Origin: Phocaeicola massiliensis B84634 = Timone 84634 = DSM 17679 = JCM 13223
GTDB lineage: Bacteria; Bacteroidota; Bacteroidia; Bacteroidales; Bacteroidaceae
DNA length: 64,000 nt
Assembly (NCBI RefSeq): GCF_000382445.1
Contig: NZ_KB905472.1
Span: 1,348,276 to 1,412,275, forward strand
Direction: 5' to 3'
The notes below the pieces were generated by a model. It did no database searches, was not told the DNA's origin, and saw nothing but the letters and a program-made list of their open reading frames with translations. The first letter of the stretch is position 1. Every line of letters starts with the position of its first letter. The position numbers and the translations under genes were made by a program. Shown one piece after another: positions 24,497-33,126 of the stretch.

Positions 24497-24597
24497 ACGT
24501 TACTTCGTTCAAGCCTTCATGTACTAATGTATAATGGGTGTACGTTAGTACGAACAAGCCTGAGCGACCTAACGTCCAAACCCTTACGAAGTAACGT
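24497..24597. repeat. Nested, mutually exclusive inverted repeats
   Basis: Outer arms ACGTTACTTCGT (24497-24508) and ACGAAGTAACGT (24586-24597) are perfect. Inside, GTACTAA (24521-24527) pairs with TTAGTAC (24545-24551), while ACGTTAG (24542-24548) can instead pair with CTAACGT (24569-24575). The two inner stems share TTAG and cannot form together. Confidence 0.8.
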
Positions 24598-24620
24598 CCT
24601 CCCAAAAACCGTTGCCGTTG

Positions 24621-25560
24621 TGAGAACCTACAAAGTGAAGCGAAGTGGAGCCTTGCAGGTTCTCTCTATGACAACGGACTGGAGTCCTCCACTCGTAGCA
24701 AAAGCCAATCAGCCGGGCTTTGCTTGGTGTCATCGACACGGAGCAAACCGGATGGCACATCCTCCCCAAAAGGTCGTCACTTCCGGCATCGCATGAAATA
24801 CGATAAGTCGGAAGTGGCGGCCAACATCTGTGAGCCAGCCCCCAAAACCATTCGATGGCTCTACTTCCGCAAGCGTCAGCCTGCGTTCGGTAGAGCCATC
24901 GAGCATGTTTTCATTTGAAGACCAGCTACCTGACCTCATTGACACTGTGAGAAACTGCTGAGTGGAGCGTAGTGGAACCCTGCTGCTTCTCTCTGTGGCA
25001 ATGGAATGGAATCTTCCACTTGTTGCAAAAGTCTATCAGCCGAGTTTTGCTTGGTGTCATCGACACGGAGCAAACCGGATGGCACATCCTCCCCAAAAGG
25101 TCGTCACTTCCGGCATCGCATGCAATACGATAAGTCGGAAGTGGTGACCAACATCTGTGAGCCAACCTCCAAAACCATTCGATGGCTCTACTTCCGCAAG
25201 CGTTAGCCTGCGTTCGGTAGAGCCATCGAGCAAGTCATCATTTGTAGATATGTTTTCCAACCTCATTGACACTGTGAGAAACAGCTGAGTGGAGCGAAGT
25301 GAAACCCTGCTGCTTCTCTCTGTGGCAATGGAATGGAACTTCTACTTGTAGCAAAATCCTATCAGCCGGGCTTTGCTTGGTATTGAAAATACAGAGCAAC
25401 CGGATGGCATATTCTTCCCAAAAGGTCGTCACTTCCGGCATCGCATACAATACGATAAGTCGGAAGTGGCGGCCAACATCTGTGAGCTAACCATATAAAC
25501 CATTCGATGGCTCTACTTCTGCAAGCGTCAGCCTGCGTTCAGTAGAGCCTTCATTATGAT
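24621..25560. repeat. Three tandem 327-bp structured repeats
   Basis: The landmark TGAGAA occurs at 24621, 24948 and 25275, and other landmarks keep the same 325-327 base period. Each unit has a stem CACTTCCG/CGGAAGTG and a second stem CGATGGCTCTAC/GTAGAGCCATCG with an inner CGCA/TGCG. Units 1 and 2 are nearly identical in the last 200 bases; unit 3 is more diverged and loses the end of its last stem. Confidence 0.9.
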
Positions 25561-25654
25561 ATTCATTGAAGCCTTTTTCAGCATTAATAGTCTAGTATTT
25601 AGAAATACTTTATAAATAGTGAGTATTTTTCATGGTGGTAAATAAGGAATTTCG

Positions 25655-25662
25655 TACTTTTG
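25655..25662 (+). promoter_or_regulatory. Promoter -7 box of the restriction operon
   Basis: TACTTTTG matches TAnnTTTG and lies 37 bases before the XRE start at 25699, the first gene of the hsd locus. Confidence 0.6.
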
Positions 25663-25698
25663 TAGGAATGACATAAATATGTTTATAATCATAAGAAT

Positions 25699-25899
25699 AT
25701 GAAGATCAATCGTATTAAATCTGTACTGGTAGAAAAGGATAAATCTCAGACTTGGCTTGCTGAAAAGTTGGGCAAAAGCTTTTGTACCGTAAATGGTTAT
25801 TGCACGAACCGCAATCAACCCTCACTTGAGACCTTAAAGCAAATAGCCGACATCCTTTCGGTTAGTATCAAAGATTTAATTGTTGATAATCAAGAATAA
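25699..25899 (+). CDS. Small XRE-family regulator of the hsd locus
   Basis: A 66-residue HTH_3 protein: DKSQTWLAEKLGKSFCTVNG is the HTH, and PSLETLKQIADILSVSIKDL is the standard C-terminal half. It is the size of restriction-modification C proteins and starts the operon, four bases before hsdM. It probably controls timing of methylase and nuclease expression. No clear palindrome was found at the promoter, so the mode of control is open. Confidence 0.85.
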   Translation: MKINRIKSVLVEKDKSQTWLAEKLGKSFCTVNGYCTNRNQPSLETLKQIADILSVSIKDLIVDNQE

Positions 25900-25903
25900 T
25901 ATT

Positions 25904-27463
25904 ATGGCAAAGAAAGCGAAATCAGTAAAAGAACAAACCCTCGAACAGAAGTTGTGGGGTGCAGCAGAAAAACTTCGTGGCAATCTTGATGCTGCAGAAT
26001 ATAAGAGTGTGGTATTGGGACTTGTGTTCCTAAAATATATAAATGACAGCTTTAAGGCTAAATATGAAGAACTCACGTCTGATCCTTACGGAGACCCAGA
26101 GGATGCAGACGAATACATCGGTGACAATATCTTTTTCGTCCCAAAAGAAAGCCGATGGAAGCTGATTGCTGATTCTGCCTTAACTGCAGAAATCGGCATA
26201 GTCATAGATAAAGCTATGGAAGCTATTGAAAAGGACAATGCCCATCTTAAAGGTATATTACCCAAAAATTATGCTCGTCCGGAACTTGACAAAAGGAGAT
26301 TAGGAGAAGTTGTTGACATTTTCGACAATACCGTTTTTGATGTAAGTCAAGCAAGAGATGTTTTGGGTAGAGTTTACGAATATTTCCTTGGAGAATTTGC
26401 GCGTGAAGAAGGGAAAAAAGGTGGAGAGTTCTATACTCCGGAGTGCGTAGTCCGTACATTAGTAGAAGTTCTGCAGCCGTATGAGGGTAAGATTTTTGAC
26501 CCGGCTTGTGGTAGCGGTGGTATGTTTGTGCAGAGCGCTAAATTCATAGAACGCCATAGTGGAAATATGAATAACATTTCTGTCTTCGGTCAAGAAATGA
26601 ACAGCAACACATGGAGATTAGCCAAAATGAACTTAGCCATTCGTGGAATTGAGGCTAACTTTGGTGAGACCTGGGCAGATTCATTTCATAATGACCAGCA
26701 CCCATTTCGTAAGTTTGACTTCGTAATGGCTAATCCTCCATTCAACATTTCTGATTGGGGCGGAGACAAATTAAAAGATGATCCACGTTGGGTATATGGT
26801 ATTCCCCCTGAAGGAAATGCCAATTATGCCTGGATTCAGCATATGATTTACCACCTGAATGACAACGGACGTATCGGTCTTGTACTTGCCAATGGCTCAC
26901 TTAGCAGTCAAAGCGGAGGAGAAGGAGATATACGCCGTAAACTTATTGAAGCAGATTTGGTAGAAGGTATTGTTGCGATGCCTAGCCAGTTATTTTATAA
27001 CGTGCAAATCCCATGTTGTCTCTGGTTCTTTAATAAAAAGAAAACTCAAGCAGGTAAGACACTCTTCATTGACGCACGTAACTTGGGGTACATGTTTGAT
27101 CGCACCCATCGGAGATTGTCATCCGGCACGCCCAATCCAGAAGAAAACGAAAAATGTCAAGAAGCAGAAAGAACTACAAATGACATAGCACGCATAGCCG
27201 AAGCGTTTGAGCAGTATCGAGAAGGTAATCTAGTTCCAGAAGCGGGATTCTCAGCTGTTGCAACTATTGAAGAAATGGCTGCACAAGACTTCGTTTTGAC
27301 TCCTGGACGATATGTAGGCATAGCCGAAACAGAGGACGACGGAGAACCCTTCGAAGAGAAGATGGCTCGCCTGACTTCGGAATTGTCTGACCTATTTGAG
27401 CAATCCCATAAGCTTGAAGACGAAATACGCAAGCAACTTGGGCGTATAGGTTACAAAATTTGA
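25904..27463 (+). CDS. hsdM: Type I restriction-modification DNA methyltransferase HsdM
   Basis: A 519-residue N6-adenine methyltransferase from the ATG at 25904 (an in-frame TTG at 25880 lies inside the XRE gene). The N-terminal HsdM_N domain (EQKLWGAAEKLRGNLDAAEY) is followed by the SAM-binding motif I FDPACGSGGMFVQ and the catalytic NPPF in FVMANPPFNISDWGG. It methylates the site chosen by HsdS and joins with HsdR for restriction. The C-terminal helices (SELSDLFEQSHKLEDEIRKQ) contact HsdS. It is intact, but its partner HsdS genes here are both partial. Confidence 0.96.
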   Translation: MAKKAKSVKEQTLEQKLWGAAEKLRGNLDAAEYKSVVLGLVFLKYINDSFKAKYEELTSDPYGDPEDADEYIGDNIFFVPKESRWKLIADSALTAEIGIVIDKAMEAIEKDNAHLKGILPKNYARPELDKRRLGEVVDIFDNTVFDVSQARDVLGRVYEYFLGEFAREEGKKGGEFYTPECVVRTLVEVLQPYEGKIFDPACGSGGMFVQSAKFIERHSGNMNNISVFGQEMNSNTWRLAKMNLAIRGIEANFGETWADSFHNDQHPFRKFDFVMANPPFNISDWGGDKLKDDPRWVYGIPPEGNANYAWIQHMIYHLNDNGRIGLVLANGSLSSQSGGEGDIRRKLIEADLVEGIVAMPSQLFYNVQIPCCLWFFNKKKTQAGKTLFIDARNLGYMFDRTHRRLSSGTPNPEENEKCQEAERTTNDIARIAEAFEQYREGNLVPEAGFSAVATIEEMAAQDFVLTPGRYVGIAETEDDGEPFEEKMARLTSELSDLFEQSHKLEDEIRKQLGRIGYKI

Positions 27464-27516
27464 TTGCTTGCTTAATTCTTCGGTTTTAATTAAGAAATCA
27501 TTAACATCGAAGAAAC

Positions 27517-28509
27517 ATGAAAGAAAGATTCATTCAAGAAATTACTAACTCAATGGCGGAATTCTTAGATATAGAACAGTTGGCAACTCTTAATGGTGTA
27601 TTGCTCCAAGCTGTGAGCAAATACACCATCACGGGCGATGAAGAGACTCAACAAGACTCTTCGGCATCCAACTTGCGCCTGTTGGAGATGTTTCTGGCTG
27701 CTAAACAAGTTGAAGGTTGCTCTATTAAAACAGCCAAATATTATGAAGTAACTATCAAACAGCTTTTCAAGAAGATGCCAAAGAAAGTGGTAAATTTCAC
27801 AACAGATGATATACGCGCCTATTTGGCCGTTTACCAGCGAAAACATAAATCAAGCAAAGTAACTATTGACAATATTCGTCGGATATTCTCTTCCTTTTTT
27901 GCGTGGCTTGAAGAGGAAGACTATATCATAAAGAGTCCGGTAAGACGAATCCATAAAGTTAAAACGGGCACACAAGTTAAAGAAGTTCTCACTGACGAAA
28001 ATCTTGAAACCTTGCGTGATAACTGTAAAAATATTCGAGATCTTGCAATCATAGATTTGCTCTCCTCTACTGGTATGCGTGTGGGCGAATTAGTTAAACT
28101 CAATCGGGAGGATGTCAACTTCAATGAACGCGAGTGTATTGTTTTTGGAAAAGGCAATAAAGAGCGTATGGTCTATTTCAATGCTCGTACAAAAATCCAT
28201 TTACAACAATACTTGTCTTCAAGGCGAGATCGCAACAAGGCACTTTTTGTTTCACTTGCTAAGCCACATGCAAGACTTGGAATATCAGGCATTGAAAGTA
28301 GATTACGTAAAATAGGAAGAAATTGTAAAATTTCTCGTGTACATCCTCATAAGTTCCGAAGGACATTGGCAACCATGGCCATCGACAAGGGTATGCCTGT
28401 TGAACAAGTTCAGCAATTGCTTGGTCACGTTAAGATTGACACCACCATGCACTATGCAATGGTCAACCAGAATAACGTAAAATTGTCTCACCGTAAATAC
28501 ATTGGCTGA
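27517..28509 (+). CDS. Tyrosine recombinase embedded in the hsd locus
   Basis: A 330-residue XerD-like enzyme with a complete catalytic set: Arg in SSTGMRVGELVKLNREDVNF, Lys in FGKGNKERMVYF, His-x-x-Arg in HPHKFRRTLAT, LLGHVKIDTT and the Tyr nucleophile in TMHYAMVNQN. An N-terminal SAM-like core-binding domain spans about 50-140. Recombinases at this position in Bacteroides type I loci shuffle hsdS target-recognition domains. Its stop overlaps the next half-hsdS start by one base. Candidate sites are the 18-base matches at 28560-28577 and 33686-33703. Confidence 0.93.
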   Translation: MKERFIQEITNSMAEFLDIEQLATLNGVLLQAVSKYTITGDEETQQDSSASNLRLLEMFLAAKQVEGCSIKTAKYYEVTIKQLFKKMPKKVVNFTTDDIRAYLAVYQRKHKSSKVTIDNIRRIFSSFFAWLEEEDYIIKSPVRRIHKVKTGTQVKEVLTDENLETLRDNCKNIRDLAIIDLLSSTGMRVGELVKLNREDVNFNERECIVFGKGNKERMVYFNARTKIHLQQYLSSRRDRNKALFVSLAKPHARLGISGIESRLRKIGRNCKISRVHPHKFRRTLATMAIDKGMPVEQVQQLLGHVKIDTTMHYAMVNQNNVKLSHRKYIG

Positions 28510-29261
28510 TGAGAGTTATAAATAGATATTATACCCATAAGCAAGTGCTCTTTAATAAGCGCATAAATGATAATTTAGAACAGCAGGCACAGGCGTTGTT
28601 CAAGTCTTGGTTCGTGGAAAAACCTAATCCTCAATGGACAAAGGGAAGTTTATCTGATATAGCTTCATTTGTAGGAGGATATTCATACAAGGGTGATGAA
28701 CTGGTCGATAGTTCCAATACAGGTATGGCTACGATAAAGAATTACAATCGTTCTGGAGGATTTAAGACTGATGGTTTTAAGGCTATAAATCCGTCAGATA
28801 AAGTAAAAAACGCACAATATGCAGAATTGTTTGAAATTCTAGTAGCGCATACTGATTTGACGCAAAATGCTGAAGTTATAGGAAATGCTGAACTTGTGCT
28901 TTCTCTAGGAGAGTATAATAAAATAATCTTCTCAATGGATTTGGTAAAAGTGTTGCCAAGTTCGAGTTTTCCTTATCGCTTTTTAATAGCAGCTATGCTT
29001 AAAAATAAACTGTTTAAAGGGCACTGTCAGGGCTACGTAAATGGTACAACCGTTCTGCATCTTAACAAAAAAGCTCTTCCTGAGTATAAAGTAATGATAC
29101 CTACAGATACAGAGGCTAAAAAGATGAACGAGATTTTGGGCGGTTATTATAAACGAATGAGTGAAAATTTAAAGGAAAACGATATGTTAGAACAATTGCG
29201 TGATACAATACTCCCAAAGCTAATGTCCGGTGAATTAAAAATTAACGATTTAAACTGCTAA
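28509..29261 (+). CDS. hsdS: Half HsdS specificity protein (C-terminal half, TRD2)
   Basis: A 250-residue protein. After about 15 residues of unrelated sequence it enters the central conserved helix (FNKRINDNLEQQAQALFKSW), then a single target-recognition domain (PQWTKGSLSDIASFVGGYSY to VMIPTDTEAKKM) and the C-terminal conserved helix ending LPKLMSGELKINDLNC. A full HsdS has two such domains; this is the second half only. Its start overlaps the recombinase stop. Half-HsdS proteins can sometimes dimerise to act, but activity here is unknown. It becomes a full HsdS only if joined to the N-terminal half at 30374-33721. Confidence 0.88.
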   Translation: MRVINRYYTHKQVLFNKRINDNLEQQAQALFKSWFVEKPNPQWTKGSLSDIASFVGGYSYKGDELVDSSNTGMATIKNYNRSGGFKTDGFKAINPSDKVKNAQYAELFEILVAHTDLTQNAEVIGNAELVLSLGEYNKIIFSMDLVKVLPSSSFPYRFLIAAMLKNKLFKGHCQGYVNGTTVLHLNKKALPEYKVMIPTDTEAKKMNEILGGYYKRMSENLKENDMLEQLRDTILPKLMSGELKINDLNC

Positions 29262-29270
29262 ATTCTCATT
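29249..29270 (+). repeat. 22-bp direct repeat flanking the fic gene (other copy 30351-30372)
   Basis: TTTAAACTGCTAAATTCTCA followed by TT at 29249-29270, and the same with one change (ACAGC for ACTGC) at 30351-30372. Each copy covers the stop codon of one gene and ends just before the next start, so the fic gene looks like a module inserted between hsdS parts. Confidence 0.85.
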
Positions 29271-29274
29271 GATA

Positions 29275-30363
29275 ATGAATGACTTTGAAGAATATATAAG
29301 ACAAGGTGAGCCTCAGAAAAAAGAAAAAGGCTATGCTTGGCAGACCGCTATCGGATTGCAGGCAGTAGATGATCTGAAACCGTCTGAGTACTTGATTCAA
29401 ACAGCGCGTCAGCACATTGAGGGTGATATAACTATCGAAGAAGCCAAACAGCTTATTGATAGCTACTATCAATCCAAAACAGTCAGAGCAAACATCGAAG
29501 ACAGAACGGAAGAAGCAGATAAAGTTTCAGCCCGTATTGCTGAAATTTTATCTGAAAAGACCTTCACATTTTCGCCCGTTGAGTATATCACCATTCATCG
29601 TCGCCTTTTCCAAGGTATCTATAAATTTGCAGGAAAGGTCAGAGATTACAATATCACCAAAAAAGAATGGGTATTGAAAGGAGAAACCGTCCTTTATGCC
29701 AGTGCTGACAGCATACGTGAAACGTTAGATTTCGATTTCATGCAGGAGAAAAATTTTAGCTATAAGGATTTGAATATCAACGATGCTATCATTCACATCG
29801 CAAAGTTTATTTCCGGCATATGGCAGATTCATGCTTTCGGTGAGGGAAATACTCGTACTACGGCAGTGTTTGCTATCAAATACCTGCGTACGTTTGGATT
29901 CGACATCAGTAACGAGGCGTTTGCCAATCATTCATGGTATTTCCGCAACGCTTTGGTCCGCGCCAACTATAACAATTTGAGCAAAGGCATTTACGCTACC
30001 ACTGAATATATTGAAGCGTTCTTTAGGAACCTTATTCTTTCCGAACATAACGAACTAAAGAACCGAGTAATGCTTGTGCAAGAATCTTCTGTGCAAGGCG
30101 TTCAAAGTGCAAATACAACAAAGGAAATCTCCCCAAAGTGCAATATTTGCACTTTGAATTGCACTTTAGAAGAAATGGCCGTGCTGAACTTCTTGAGAGA
30201 ACAGCCTAAAGCCACGCAAAAAGAAATCGCTGCGCATATAGGCAAATCTGAGCGAACAGTTAAGACCATTACCGTAAATTTGACCGAAAAAGGCATAATA
30301 GAACGCAAAAATGGCAAAAGAAACGGTTTTTGGGAAGTGAAAACGAATAATTTAAACAGCTAA
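29275..30363 (+). CDS. Fic-domain protein with C-terminal winged helix
   Basis: A 362-residue protein from the ATG at 29275. The Fic core spans about 95-265, with the active-site motif IHAFGEGNTRTTAVF: His, Phe, Glu, Gly-Asn and first Arg are present, but the second Arg of HxFx(D/E)GNxRxxR is replaced. The C-terminal 65 residues form a winged HTH (ATQKEIAAHIGKSERTVKTI). Fic enzymes usually transfer AMP to target proteins. Fic genes often occur in Bacteroides type I restriction loci, where their role is unknown. It lies between the two hsdS halves, bracketed by 22-base repeats. Confidence 0.88.
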   Translation: MNDFEEYIRQGEPQKKEKGYAWQTAIGLQAVDDLKPSEYLIQTARQHIEGDITIEEAKQLIDSYYQSKTVRANIEDRTEEADKVSARIAEILSEKTFTFSPVEYITIHRRLFQGIYKFAGKVRDYNITKKEWVLKGETVLYASADSIRETLDFDFMQEKNFSYKDLNINDAIIHIAKFISGIWQIHAFGEGNTRTTAVFAIKYLRTFGFDISNEAFANHSWYFRNALVRANYNNLSKGIYATTEYIEAFFRNLILSEHNELKNRVMLVQESSVQGVQSANTTKEISPKCNICTLNCTLEEMAVLNFLREQPKATQKEIAAHIGKSERTVKTITVNLTEKGIIERKNGKRNGFWEVKTNNLNS

Positions 30364-30453
30364 ATTCTCATTTATGGAAGAGTGGAAAATATATAGATTA
30401 GGCGATTTAGTGGATTTCCAAAATGGTTATGCATTTAAATCCTCTAAATTCCT

Positions 30454-30462
30454 CTACGATGG
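30454..30462. repeat. 9-bp target duplication of IS66 in hsdS (left copy; right copy 33214-33222)
   Basis: CTACGATGG lies before GTAAGC at 30454-30462 and after GGTTAC at 33214-33222. Confidence 0.9.
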
Positions 30463-30541
30463 GTAAGCATTCTATTTTCCGCCTTGACGCACATTATTCA
30501 CAAACCTACCTTTGCGCCATAACCAAATAACAACAATGATT

Positions 30542-30910
30542 ATGGCGAAAGAAAAAGTAAACTATCAGGAGGTATATGACCTCTACCAGTTATGCAGCGA
30601 GACCAAGGATCTTCGCGAGTTCTGTGCGGATTATGGAGTAAACTACGACAAGTTCATGAACTGGCAACGTCATCAGCTTTGGAGCGAGAAGTTAGGCAAG
30701 ACAGTTCAGGTTGATCAGCCCAAGGTTGCTAAAGTCCAGATAACCGGTAAACCTTGCAACAGTCCAACTGTTAAGATGGAAGTGAAACAACCGGAAGGCG
30801 AACCTCCTATTAAGTGGGTGAAACTGCAATTGACATCTGGAGCGACATTGTTTCTGAGAAACACCAGCGTTCTTGATCTGAGTCTGTTGCTTAATAAAAT
30901 GATAGGATGA
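30542..30910 (+). CDS. tnpA: IS66 TnpA-like accessory protein, copy 2
   Basis: Identical 122-residue product to the gene at 9928-10296, with the same start choice (second ATG of ATGATTATGGCG) and one-base spacing to tnpB. It is the first gene of the IS66 operon inserted in hsdS and is read in the same direction as the hsd genes, so transcripts from the hsd promoter could also enter it. Confidence 0.9.
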   Translation: MAKEKVNYQEVYDLYQLCSETKDLREFCADYGVNYDKFMNWQRHQLWSEKLGKTVQVDQPKVAKVQITGKPCNSPTVKMEVKQPEGEPPIKWVKLQLTSGATLFLRNTSVLDLSLLLNKMIG

Positions 30911-30911
30911 T

Positions 30912-31256
30912 ATGCTTGGACTGAGTGCTAACCTGAACTATTACCTGTTCAACGGTAATGTGGATTTACGGAAAGGCATCTTCCGTTTGTGTGAAAGTAT
31001 AAGGCAAGAGATGTCACTTGACCCTAGTGATGCGTCCAATGTATATATGTTCATGTCCCGTAACCGGAAGGTCGTCAAGATACTTCATTACGAACGCGGT
31101 TTTTATGTGCTTTACGAGAAACGTCCTGTCATTGGAAAGTTCAAGAAACCTGTGTTTGACGAGGTGTCAAAATGCTACCGGATACAGTGGTCTGACATGG
31201 CTTACCTGACGGAAAGTATCGTAGTCGACAGAATGTATGTAACTCCTAAAGAATGA
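30912..31256 (+). CDS. tnpB: IS66 TnpB (Orf2), copy 2
   Basis: Identical to the 114-residue product at 10298-10642, with the IS66 Orf2 signature YYLFNGNVDLRKGIFRLCES. Frame and stop are intact. Its presence alongside tnpA and tnpC means this copy keeps the full gene set needed for autonomous transposition. Confidence 0.93.
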   Translation: MLGLSANLNYYLFNGNVDLRKGIFRLCESIRQEMSLDPSDASNVYMFMSRNRKVVKILHYERGFYVLYEKRPVIGKFKKPVFDEVSKCYRIQWSDMAYLTESIVVDRMYVTPKE

Positions 31257-31344
31257 ATAATAAGGCGTTGATTTACAATGGAATAATACAAAAATAATCG
31301 ATAAAAAGTTTGCGTAACTGCCTGATTTTTCGTACCTTTATATC

Positions 31345-33126
31345 ATGATTGATGAAAGAGCATACGAGTTACTTTGCTGCCAGCTGGGTCTGGCGAATGA
31401 GGAAAAAGCAGGGCTTCGCAAACAGAATAAAGAACTGATTGCGAGGCTTGAGTCTATTGAAAAATCCAACAAGGAGAACTCAAAAACTCTGATTGATACA
31501 ATCAATGACCTCAAAGAATCCCTCGAAAAGCAATCAACCACGGTTGAACATTACAGGAAAGAAATGGAACTTATGAGGAAGCAGCTTGAAGCAAAAGACG
31601 AGGTGAACATGATGCTTGCAAACGAGATATCCAATCTCAGACTTCAGCTTGAAGACAGCAGGAAACACCGTTTCGGCCGTACATCTGAGCAAAGAAGGCT
31701 GCTGAACAACCGTAACATTGACAAGTCTGCAATGGAGAAGTCCGAATATGACGGTTCTGACAAGAAAGGTGATGATGATAATAAGGCCAATGGTAACGAA
31801 GCTGGTGGCAATACCTCTTCCGATAACGCAACAGCACAGAACAGCAAGCCTTCAAGAAGAAAGGAAACCGCACCACGTGCGGAAAAGACCAGGCTGAAGG
31901 TGGACAAGGTAGTGGTACATGAAATAGAAGACTATTACCAACTCCCGGATGGTGCAAGGCTTATGAACCGCAACGGAATGGCTGATGTGTGGGAATACAG
32001 GTTTATAGAACATGTGCGTGCCCATAACGTGGAACATGTGTACAAGGTGGCAAGGGTAAAGCTTGCAGACGGCACTTTCACTAACACGATGGAGCATCCC
32101 TTGAAAAACCTTGGAGGAATCTTCTCTCCTGAACTGCTTGCCCGTCTGCTTTGTCTGAAATATGACTTCAGCATGCCTGAGAACAGACAGATAAGACTGC
32201 TTGCAAGAGAAGGCATCCATATAAGCAATACCACGCTGAACAGCTATATCCACAACGGAATCTCCAGGCTTAGGGAGTTTATGGAAGATGTCTTCAAGAA
32301 GTTTGTACAACAGGCAAAATACCTTATGGTTGATGAGACTACCGAACTCGTTGGAGTTGAAACACCGGAAGGTAAGGCTTACAGGAGAAAGTACTTATGG
32401 GCTTTCTTTGCAAAGCATGTCAAGTTGGTTTATTATCATTACAATAACGGCAGCAGAGCATCTGATGTGGCAAAGACCTTCCTTGATCATTTTATGGGAT
32501 CTATATCTACAGACGGATATACGGTTTACAGAATGTATGACGGAGAAGGCTCAAAGGTGCTTCATATAGGATGCTGGACGCACTGCAGGAGGTTGTGGGT
32601 TGATGCTTTGCCATCAGACAGGACGGCGATGGACATAATAGATTCTATCGGTGATTTATTCAGGAATGAAGACCTGTTCCGCACAATGAAACTCAGCAGT
32701 GAGAAGATAAAGGAAAAAAGACTTAAACTTACGGGACCTGTTCTTGAACGTATACATCATAAGGTGGTCATGATGATGCAGGATGCGAAGATCATGGCTA
32801 ACGAACTGATAAGAAAGGCTGCGAACTACACGATAAACCAGTGGAAATCCTTGAGAAATATCCTCAAGGACGGTTCAGCGGAAATATCCAACAATCTCTG
32901 TGAGCAAAGAATGAAACCTGTAAAGCTGCTGCTCAAGAACTGTATGAATATAGGAAGTGAGGCAGCCGCAGAAAACTCGGCATTCATCTTCTCCCTGATA
33001 GAAAGCTGTAAGTTGAACGATATAGATCCTCAGGATTACCTGAAGCACTTGTTTGAATGTATTCTTCATGGTAAGGACTGCGACAAGAAGGCTCTTCTGC
33101 CATGTTTTTATAAATCGGAATGTTAA
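31345..33126 (+). CDS. tnpC: IS66 transposase TnpC, copy 2
   Basis: Identical 593-residue DDE transposase to that at 10731-12512: N-terminal coiled coil, acidic linker, then the catalytic D (YLMVDETTELVG), D (ISTDGYTVY) and E (NNLCEQRMKPV). Intact. A hairpin terminator at 33157-33185 follows and would tend to stop read-through into hsdS and hsdR, so the insertion may also lower hsdR expression. Confidence 0.95.
   Translation: MIDERAYELLCCQLGLANEEKAGLRKQNKELIARLESIEKSNKENSKTLIDTINDLKESLEKQSTTVEHYRKEMELMRKQLEAKDEVNMMLANEISNLRLQLEDSRKHRFGRTSEQRRLLNNRNIDKSAMEKSEYDGSDKKGDDDNKANGNEAGGNTSSDNATAQNSKPSRRKETAPRAEKTRLKVDKVVVHEIEDYYQLPDGARLMNRNGMADVWEYRFIEHVRAHNVEHVYKVARVKLADGTFTNTMEHPLKNLGGIFSPELLARLLCLKYDFSMPENRQIRLLAREGIHISNTTLNSYIHNGISRLREFMEDVFKKFVQQAKYLMVDETTELVGVETPEGKAYRRKYLWAFFAKHVKLVYYHYNNGSRASDVAKTFLDHFMGSISTDGYTVYRMYDGEGSKVLHIGCWTHCRRLWVDALPSDRTAMDIIDSIGDLFRNEDLFRTMKLSSEKIKEKRLKLTGPVLERIHHKVVMMMQDAKIMANELIRKAANYTINQWKSLRNILKDGSAEISNNLCEQRMKPVKLLLKNCMNIGSEAAAENSAFIFSLIESCKLNDIDPQDYLKHLFECILHGKDCDKKALLPCFYKSEC

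Larger units (their letters stand above)
24148..25698. other. 1.55-kb region without convincing genes, rich in structured repeats
   Basis: Short frames exist on both strands, including a 71-codon minus frame repeated in two units, but their conservation follows the DNA repeats rather than codon patterns. The region holds a leader element (24295-24334), nested inverted repeats (24497-24597) and three tandem 327-base units (24621-25560). It sits at the boundary between the ICE backbone and the restriction island. Confidence 0.7.

Noticed and set aside
24730..25272. Repeated 71-codon minus-strand frames in the tandem repeats as small proteins
   Set aside because: Their similarity follows the DNA repeat itself, the third unit breaks the frame, and the stems run through codons without regard to frame.
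24621..25560. CRISPR array
   Set aside because: The period is 327 bases with whole-unit similarity; there are no short repeats separated by unique spacers and no cas genes.
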